From Goniomonas avonlea (taxonomy: Eukaryota > Cryptophyceae > Goniomonadida > Goniomonadaceae): a stretch of 14,927 bases of DNA. Position 1 is the first letter of the stretch; every line of letters starts with the position of its first letter. Shown here in pieces: positions 10,601 to 14,927 of this stretch. Both the position numbers and the translations under genes were made by a program. The notes below the pieces were generated by a model, which ran no database searches, was not told the origin of the DNA, and was given only the letters and a program-made list of their open reading frames with translations. The DNA lies in contig QUTJ01031687.1 of NCBI GenBank assembly GCA_003573635.1, forward strand, positions 1-14,927. The letters are read 5' to 3'.

Positions 10601-13427
10601 GACCAGCTTCGACGTTGTGACCGTGCAGTTTTCTCAAAGCCTGCCGGGTTTTGCCGGGTTTTGGGCGTCAGCACTCCGGGATGTGCCGGTTGATGCTGTG
10701 TGGGTCGGTGGGGCGACTTCAGACGCCAGCGTTGGCGTCACCGTGGAGTTTCCGGTTGTGCTTGGTGCGGCGTACTTCGGCGAGTGCATGTGGTGGAACA
10801 CGTCCACCTCGCCCGCCTGGGACTTGACCAAGTGCGTCACGACTGAGACCAACTCGTCTGTGACTTGCTCGTGCTCTGCGCCAGGTCTTGTCGCTGTGCG
10901 ACGGGTCCCGAACTGTTTTTCCAACTCGCCACCCTGCTCTGGCCATGGGCAGTGCACCGCAAATCGTTGCGTCTGCGATCGGTCGGTCACCAATGGGCTT
11001 GAGTCGGGGTACACGGGCGCGCTGTGCGAGACCCAGTGCACAGCCTGCAGCGTATCCGGGGGGCAGTGCGACATGGGCGGGTCATGCGTCTGTATTCCTG
11101 GCCGCGGCGGGCACGACTGCACCCTCGCGCCAGTGATCTCGTCAGTGTCGCCGACGCTGCTTAACGTCGTGTCAGACCCCGCAAGCGAGTCGCTTCTTGT
11201 GTCCGGAACCGGTTTCGGGGTGAGCGACAGCTCGCCCGTCGGCCACGTCGGCAATACAGAGTGCCAGCGGACTGAGTGGGTGTCGTCCACTTCCATTCGT
11301 TGTGCCCCGCCGTCCGGCTTTCGGGACAGTCACGCCATGACGCTGAGCTTCACAGGCATATCTGCCTCTCTGGCCTCTGCGATCTCGTACGCTGGGCCTG
11401 TGGTCGAAGCGGTGACCCCCAGTACAGTGCCCAGTGATGGTGGCGTCCTCATTTCAATTTTCGGGCGTAACTTTGGCAGCTCGCTGTCGTACGAGTTTGC
11501 CAACCGCCCGGCGGTTACGACCACTCCCGCGTACGGCTCTGTGCGCCCGTGTAGCGCCATGAACTGGACATCTGACAGCTCCATCGGGTGCCAGGTGGCG
11601 CCTGGCGTCGGCAAAAACGTCAAGCTGACAGTCGCCGTCCAGGGCAAGTCGGTGACTCCAGAGGACGTCCTACTGGACTATGAGACGCCCGTTGTGACCG
11701 ACATCACGCCCGTCGCGCCTTGGGAGTGCCTCTCGTGCCTGGTCACCATCCATGGTCGCAACTTTGGGTCTGCCGGCGACGCACACGTGTCCTTCGGCAG
11801 CAAGCCCTGCGAGGTGCTCAACGCAACCAGTTCGTCAACCAAGGTCGTATGCCGCATGACCAAGGCGGAGGGTCGGCAGCAGGCTGTCGTTGTAGTTGGC
11901 GGAGAAAGGAACCAGGAGCGTAAGTTTGTTGAGTTCAGAGGCATCCCTGCCGCGCTGTTTTCGTCCGGCCCGCTCCCAACCTGGGCCCGGAGCTCGACAA
12001 GTGCGTTTGTTCCCTCGTACCCGATCCTCGTGGTCAAGGATGTCCTGGGCAACGTCGTGTTTGAGGGCAGCGAGTACCAGTCTGGCTGGTCGTGCAGCGT
12101 TCGGGTCACGCCTGAACCCCTGCGCCAGAGCGCAGAGGCAAGCGTTGCTGCGCTTGACAGCGGCGTGGCCAGCTTCACCGACCTCACGTTGGAAGGTATC
12201 CGCGGGAGAAACTACACATTTGCATTCTCGGTCCTGATTCGAAACACTGTCGTGCGCGACCTCAGCGTCACGACTGTGATCCAGATGGAGCCGTGCCCGA
12301 TCGGCACGGTGCCCAACGACAAGGGTGGGTGCAACTGCGATTACGGCCACGGAATCGAGGACTCCTTGGCTGAAGAGGCGACTTGCATCCCGTGTCAGCC
12401 TGGTTTCTACCAGCCGCTGCAGCAGATTGTCCCCTGCATTCCCTGCCCGGATCAGAGCATGATCACGCTCCCAGAGGCGAAGGTGACAGTGCAGCATTGC
12501 CTCTGTCCCGAGGGCTCGTGGCGCTCGGTGGGGCTCGTGGCGCACGACGTCTCGGCTCAGTCGGTGGTCCTCGCACCGCCACCGTTTACTGGCGGGGGTA
12601 ACATTACAGCAGTTATTACCGAGGAGAGCCTCCCGATTTGCACACCGTGCCCGGCGGGGTCTGCGTGTCAGGGGGACACCCTCGAGGTGTTCGGGGACGG
12701 GACGTGCGCTCCTGGGACTGCTGGGCGACTGTGCCACAAGTGCGCCGATGGCTGGTTTAGGTACTCGAGCCGGCCTGAGTGCATGCCGTGTCCCGACACC
12801 ATGACCTATGCCAAGATGCTGATTGTTGCGGTGGTGTTTGTGATTTTCATCGCGGTCTTGCACCACTTCGTGGGTGAGGAGCTCTCGAAGGTTATCCCGC
12901 TTACGTACATCAAGATGATGATGGGCTTCGCAGTGGTGGCAGGGCCCATGGGCTCCAACTTCGACGTCCAGATGCCAGCAATGACCGGCGGATTCTTCGA
13001 CAACTTCAACTTCATGGACAGCCTCGACGTTATGTCGTACGGCACTTGCCTCCTGAGCTTTGAAATCAGCTACTACCCCACGTTTTTCATCAAGATCCTC
13101 TCGCCCTACCTCCTTGCGGCGAGCTACAGCTTCATCCTGGTGCTGTTTAGCGCCGTTACCCGCATCCGCATTGCTCGCGCAAAGCGCCGCCGCAACGATC
13201 TCGCCGCTGTGACTGACATCACTCGCACCATGGGCACTGGGCGCCGCCGCACTATTCATGATCGCCGGCTCTCTGCCGGGGAGGTTGAGGCCGAGCGCAG
13301 ACTGTCTGGAATCGCAGACGAAGTGCGGAGAAACTCTGGCGCTGGCCCGATGGCCGTGGTGTCCACGGAGCAGTACGTGTCGTTGATTGCTGCTGAGAGC
13401 GCCAAGATTGCCCATTTGCGCTCGCAG
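7653..13427 (+). CDS. Giant TIG-repeat surface protein, part 2 (second half of B19 to third membrane span)
   Basis: This is the continuation of the same large exon after skipping one base at 7652. It encodes 1,925 codons up to the donor at 13428. In order it holds: the second half of TIG B19, one further TIG, a REJ-like region, a GAIN/GPS-like region, two EGF-like modules, three TIG domains, an Ig-like domain, a Cys-rich region, three hydrophobic segments and a basic cytoplasmic loop. An ATG in this frame at 7575 could be taken as a start, but it lies inside TIG B19 of the upstream frame, and the protein it begins has no TIG character until after the shift. I therefore treat this as a continuation, not a new gene. 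The exon end at CAG|GTGTGT is supported because the frame after it is low-complexity sequence ending at a TGA (13677-13679), whereas splicing brings in another membrane segment. Confidence 0.88.
7890..8147 (+). other. Single TIG/IPT domain after the array
   Basis: It reads V-A-S-V-E-P-S-S-G-P, then V-T-I-A-G-N-N-F and V-G-A-T-A-C with a later S-L-T-C-R-V-A-P. This is a classical short TIG, closer to the canonical family than to type B. It links the array to the REJ-like region. Confidence 0.75.
8150..9935 (+). other. REJ-like (receptor for egg jelly / polycystin-1 type) region
   Basis: About 595 residues sit between the TIG array and the GAIN-like region. The strongest marker is at 9081-9149: L-V-L-D-G-S-C-S-S-D-P-D, then D-F-E-W-T-C. 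This is the hallmark of REJ modules in sea-urchin sperm receptors and polycystin-1. A second typical block starts near 9625: V-P-P-S-K-G-A-C-S-L-S-P-S-T-G, then F-R-V-K-C-S-G-W and L-S-Y-R-F. The N-terminal part (8160-8460) with C-A-F-S-L-S-G-Q and S-S-C-V-W also fits. REJ regions are extracellular and precede a GPS in the polycystin family, as here. Ligand or function cannot be read from the sequence. Confidence 0.78.
9940..10910 (+). other. GAIN-like region with degenerate GPS motif
   Basis: A helical, Ala/Ser/Leu-rich stretch (about 9950-10440) is followed by a beta-rich stretch, then the GPS-like cysteine frame. This has C at 10785, W-W just after, W at about 10820, C at about 10833, and T-C-S-C at 10863-10874. 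In polycystins and adhesion GPCRs the GAIN domain self-cleaves at H-L/T or H-L/S right after the C-x-C. Here the residues after C-S-C are S-A-P-G-L-V-A-V, so the catalytic His and nucleophile are absent. I infer a structurally GAIN-like domain that does not self-cleave. Confidence 0.65.
10643..10662 (+). repeat. Exact 10-bp tandem duplication in coding sequence
   Basis: GCCGGGTTTT occurs twice back to back. The length is not a multiple of three, yet the frame stays open and the GPS-like motif follows downstream in the same frame. It encodes L-P-G-F-A-G-F-W. Confidence 0.7.
10911..11126 (+). other. Two EGF-like modules
   Basis: The first runs N-C-F-S-N-S-P-P-C-S-G-H-G-Q-C, then R-C-V-C-D and G-Y-T-G-A-L-C-E. 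The second runs C-T-A-C-S-V-S-G-G-Q-C, then S-C-V-C-I-P-G-R-G-G-H-D-C. The C-x-C ... G-x-x-C endings are typical EGF. They sit just after the GPS-like motif. Confidence 0.85.
11127..11945 (+). repeat. Three TIG/IPT domains near the membrane
   Basis: Units start at about 11127 (I-S-S-V-S-P-T), 11397 (V-E-A-V-T-P-S) and 11685 (V-T-D-I-T-P-V). Each has a G-x-x-F-G strand: V-S-G-T-G-F-G, I-F-G-R-N-F-G and I-H-G-R-N-F-G. They are canonical short TIGs, without the P-x-W-G signature of the type-B array, so they were probably not copied from it recently. Confidence 0.85.
11949..12290 (+). other. Filamin/Ig-like domain
   Basis: It carries P-I-L-V-V-K-D-V-L-G-N-V-V and later S-G-V-A-S-F-T-D-L. This is the same V-x-D-x-x-G-N ... 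G-V-A-[TS]-F pattern as the two domains at the start of the window. It joins the TIG trio to the Cys-rich region. Confidence 0.55.
12291..12800 (+). other. Cys-rich juxtamembrane region (GCC2/GCC3 and EGF-like)
   Basis: About 170 residues hold 17 cysteines. Blocks include G-G-C-N-C-D-Y-G-H-G, C-I-P-C-Q-P-G-F-Y-Q (the GCC2/GCC3 or ephrin-receptor-like style), C-L-C-P-E-G-S-W, and finally C-A-P-G-T-A-G-R-L-C with C-A-D-G-W-F-R-Y and C-M-P-C-P. The last block lies 5 residues before the first membrane span. In many protist receptors such a module sits directly outside the membrane. It is extracellular by position. Confidence 0.8.
12816..13157 (+). other. Membrane segments 1-3
   Basis: The first span is clear: M-L-I-V-A-V-V-F-V-I-F-I-A-V-L (12816-12875). 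The second is weaker: about 12909-12957 with M-M-M-G-F-A-V-V-A-G-P-M. The third is P-Y-L-L-A-A-S-Y-S-F-I-L-V-L-F-S-A-V (13104-13157), followed by a basic stop sequence (13160-13200). Between the second and third lies a loop with one cysteine and S-Y-Y-P-T-F-F. Topology is inferred: outside before span 1 and cytoplasmic after span 3. Confidence 0.72.
13158..13427 (+). other. Basic cytoplasmic loop with four R-R-x-S/T sites
   Basis: After the third span the loop has A-R-A-K-R-R-R-N, then four basophilic-kinase-type sites within about 95 bases: R-R-R-T (13242-13253), D-R-R-L-S (Ser codon 13272), E-R-R-L-S (Ser codon 13305) and V-R-R-N-S (Ser codon 13335). R-R-x-S/T is the established PKA consensus. 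The end of the loop is helical in character and crosses the splice junction. Confidence 0.6.
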
Positions 13428-13704
13428 GTGTGTGCGCGTGTGTGTCTGTGTGTCAATGTCTGCTGTGTCTGTGTCTGTGTCTGTGTCTGTGTCTGTTTGT
13501 GTCTTGTGCGCCCCTGTGATTTCAGTCTTAAGGATTTAGAGTCCATAGGCTCAATTGTGACCTGCAACAATATATGGTGTTGTGCTCGTCAAGGTGAGAC
13601 CGATCATATTGATGGGACAACGAATCTTGGTGTGCCCCGAGTTGAAAATCCGCCGGTCCTGCCAGCATTGAAGAGGTGAGAACCGTTCCTAATCCCGCGA
13701 CCAG
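13428..13704 (+). other. Spliceosomal intron (277 bp, phase 0)
   Basis: The donor is CAG|GTGTGT at 13428. The acceptor is CGACCAG ending at 13704. A CTAAT branch-point-like motif lies at 13689-13693, with the presumed branch A 12 bases before the end and no other AG between. The first 80 bases are GT/TGTC-rich low-complexity sequence. Removing it joins H-L-R-S-Q to A-A-S-I-E-S-G in frame. The intron has no stop in the upstream frame until TGA 13677-13679, so a retained intron would add about 83 unrelated residues and end the protein after the third span. Confidence 0.85.
13463..13496 (+). repeat. Hexanucleotide microsatellite in the first intron
   Basis: Five exact CTGTGT units (13463-13492) plus a partial unit, inside a longer GT/TGTC-rich tract that begins at the donor site. 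It lies wholly in the intron. Confidence 0.9.
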
Positions 13705-14493
13705 GCGGCGTCCATCGAGTCAGGCATGCGCGCTATACTCCTGATCGGGCTGACGTCCATCCACTCCCTCGTCTCCACGACTGTTGTCGACATCTTCTCC
13801 TGCAAGGAGATCATCGGCTACAGGCGCCCCTTCCTGCAGTCCGCCCTGAGCGTCGAGTGCCACACAGCCCAGTGGACCACCTTCGTCATCATGGGCTGCG
13901 CCATCGGCATTCCCTTCGTGTTCGGCCTCCCCTTCATATTCGTCGCGAGCCTGTACAAAGCCCGACGCGACGTGGTCCGCACAACCAACAACCTCCAACA
14001 GGAGTACCTCCTCTGGCGCCAGGCGCGCGACGGCGTCGAAATAGATTCCTACCCCGAGCCTGAGCCAAACTCACCATGGCGCGCTCTAAAGCGGATCTTC
14101 ACCCCCCGGGGCCGCAGCCTGCGGAAGATGTGGGAGGGCGTGGACACCCCGCGCAGCCCGCACACCCCGCGCACCCCCTTCCCCGAAAAGCAGCCGGTGC
14201 AGGTGTCGACGTCCCCGTGGGAGGTCGACAAAACGCCTGTGACGCGGGTCATCCGCGTCCCTCCCGCCCCGGACAACCCCACGCGGCGACAGAAAAGGTC
14301 CTTCCTGGGCCGCGGGTGGTTCGGGGCAGCGGGCTGGCTGCTGGGTGTTGGACCAGCGTCGCGCGACACCTGGGGGGACAACGCTGCGGAAGCATACTGG
14401 GTCGCGTACACCCGCTGGCAGAGCCTAGATTTCCTCTGGCGCGATTATTCTTCGCAGATGTACTTCTGGGAGGTTGCTGAGACCGTGCGGAAG
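13705..14493 (+). CDS. Giant TIG-repeat surface protein, next exon (membrane spans 4-5 and large cytoplasmic loop)
   Basis: This is an internal exon of 263 codons, phase 0 at both ends. It starts after the acceptor CCAG at 13701-13704 with A-A-S-I-E-S-G, followed by the ATG at 13726, which is an internal Met and probably not a start. A hydrophobic segment (about 13726-13800) is followed by F-S-C-K-E and S-V-E-C-H, then a second hydrophobic segment (about 13873-13956). The spaced F-x-C ... x-x-x-C pattern between two spans is, from memory, a recurrent feature of multi-pass domains in protist TIG/EGF/GCC2-type receptors; this is recalled, not searched. A basic, Pro-rich loop of about 180 residues follows, then an aromatic stretch with F-W-E-V-A-E-T-V-R-K just before the donor AAG|GTGCGA. 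Without splicing the frame would end at TAG 14527-14529. Confidence 0.82.
13957..14493 (+). other. Large cytoplasmic loop with S-P/T-P cluster
   Basis: About 180 residues follow the fifth hydrophobic segment. The first half is basic and Pro-rich, with N-S-P-W, I-F-T-P-R-G, D-T-P-R-S-P-H-T-P-R-T-P-F-P and K-T-P-V, all proline-directed kinase-type sites. The second half is Trp-rich: W-G-D-N-A-A-E-A-Y-W, T-R-W-Q-S-L-D-F-L-W-R-D-Y and Y-F-W-E-V-A-E. The loop ends at the intron donor. Its cytoplasmic side is inferred from its charge. Confidence 0.55.
14144..14179 (+). repeat. 18-bp tandem repeat encoding the S-P/T-P motif
   Basis: Two adjacent 18-bp units share an exact 12-mer, ACACCCCGCGCA, at 14144 and 14162. 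They encode D-T-P-R-S-P and H-T-P-R-T-P, so the phospho-site cluster seems to have grown by in-frame duplication. Confidence 0.7.
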
Positions 14494-14759
14494 GTGCGAG
14501 GAGCGCGCTGTGAGAGGGCTAGCGCATAGACGGGATTTTAGTTGATGAGTTTGGGAGGTTTGGAGGCGGAAATGGGAGCAGTGATGCCATGGTCTAGTCC
14601 TTGAGTCTGCCATCGTGGCTCGGCCGTGGTGGCTGTGCTGTGTAGCGGTGGTGCTTGCAGTCTGTCTGTCCATCAGTCAAAGTCACGAGAGGAGCGAGTG
14701 TGTTCACTCACCAACGTACGTCTCGCGGCCAGAGAACACAGCTAATTCGGCCAACACAG
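14494..14759 (+). other. Spliceosomal intron (266 bp, phase 0)
   Basis: The donor is AAG|GTGCGA at 14494. The acceptor is AACACAG ending at 14759. A CTAAT motif at 14742-14746 puts the presumed branch A 14 bases before the end, with no AG between. This matches the first intron in donor type, branch motif and spacing. Splicing joins a V-R-K helix end to a hydrophobic segment. If retained, an in-frame TAG at 14527-14529 would truncate the protein. Confidence 0.8.
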
Positions 14760-14897
14760 GTTCTGATGACCTCGTTCATTGTGGCCATTGTGACCTACCT
14801 GCCTGGTTTCGATATCGTCACTGGTATTTGGGTGGAGTTTACCTTCCTTCTCCTGCAAGTTCGGCACTCTCCGTATAAGGACCTTCGTGCAAACCAA
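14760..14897 (+). CDS. Giant TIG-repeat surface protein, third exon in view (membrane spans 6-7; gene continues past window)
   Basis: This exon begins after the acceptor ACACAG (14754-14759), in phase with the exon before it. It encodes V-L-M-T-S-F-I-V-A-I-V-T-Y-L-P-G, then a short turn and a second hydrophobic stretch through T-F-L-L-L-Q-V, then the polar H-S-P-Y-K-D-L-R. In related multi-pass domains a [FY]-W-x-[VF]-x-E-x-x-R-K helix leads straight into the next span, which is exactly what the splice junction creates. The end is uncertain. GTGCGT at 14898-14903 would be a donor like the other two, but the frame also stays open to the window edge at 14927 (10 more codons). No ATG-initiated frame predicted this exon; it was found by reading across the intron. 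There are no stops in its 56 codons. Confidence 0.75.
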
Positions 14898-14903
14898 GTG
14901 CGT
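14898..14903 (+). other. Possible donor of a third intron
   Basis: GTGCGT follows the codon for Gln (14895-14897) and resembles the donors GTGTGT and GTGCGA of the two other introns. It would again be phase 0. Only 30 bases follow, so no acceptor can be seen. Confidence 0.45.
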
Positions 14904-14927
14904 AGCTTGGTCGTCTCCGCTCCCTCC

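Noticed and set aside
11835-13415. Minus-strand open frame of 526 codons
   Set aside because: The + strand here encodes TIG, Cys-rich and membrane domains with clear motifs. The antisense protein is His/Arg/Ala-rich with no recognisable domain, as expected opposite GC-rich coding DNA.
13726-13728. ATG at 13726 as the start of a separate small membrane protein
   Set aside because: A well-formed acceptor at 13704 with a branch-like motif adds in-frame codons upstream, and the hydrophobic segments continue the membrane domain begun before the intron.
14615-14878. Frame that begins with a signal-peptide-like stretch (A-R-P-W-W-L-C-C-V-A-V-V-L-A)
   Set aside because: It starts with GTG, not ATG, lies mostly inside the second intron, and its later part is out of frame with the hydrophobic exon at 14760.

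Overview
This window looks like nuclear DNA from a GC-rich unicellular eukaryote. It holds one very large gene on the + strand that is cut off at both ends. The eukaryotic call rests on two well-supported spliceosomal introns (13428-13704 and 14494-14759). Both are phase 0, start with GTGYG-type donors and have CTAAT branch-point-like motifs 12-14 bases before the acceptor AG. The protein style (hundreds of kilobases-worth of IPT/TIG repeats, REJ, EGF, a Cys-rich juxtamembrane region and many membrane spans) is typical of free-living protists. An apusomonad such as Thecamonas is a guess from style alone; the sequence shown does not prove a species.

Layout. Bases 2-565 encode two filamin/Ig-like domains. 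Bases 566-2142 encode six short Cys-poor TIG domains (type A). Bases 2144-7891 encode nineteen longer TIG domains with a conserved cysteine pair and a P-x-W-G signature (type B), and one more TIG follows to about 8147. A REJ-like region (about 8150-9935), a GAIN/GPS-like region (about 9940-10910), two EGF-like modules, three more TIG domains, another Ig-like domain and a Cys-rich region lead into the membrane part. The membrane part starts at about 12816 and is split by the two introns. At least seven hydrophobic segments are visible before the window ends inside or just after the third exon in view.

The reading frame is continuous from base 2 to the first intron except for one place. At 7649-7655, in the middle of TIG domain B19, a single surplus base moves the frame. 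The domain pattern runs straight across this point, so the two long open frames (2-7864 and 7575-13679) belong to one gene. The shift is either a sequence error or a real lesion.

Counting across the shift and splicing, the window encodes at least about 4,780 residues. The inferred product is a giant cell-surface protein: a long beaded adhesive or ligand-binding stalk, a REJ/GAIN-like module near the membrane, and a multi-pass membrane domain with phospho-site-rich cytoplasmic loops. No RNA genes, mobile elements, CRISPR arrays or second protein-coding gene were seen. All substantial minus-strand open frames are judged to be shadows.
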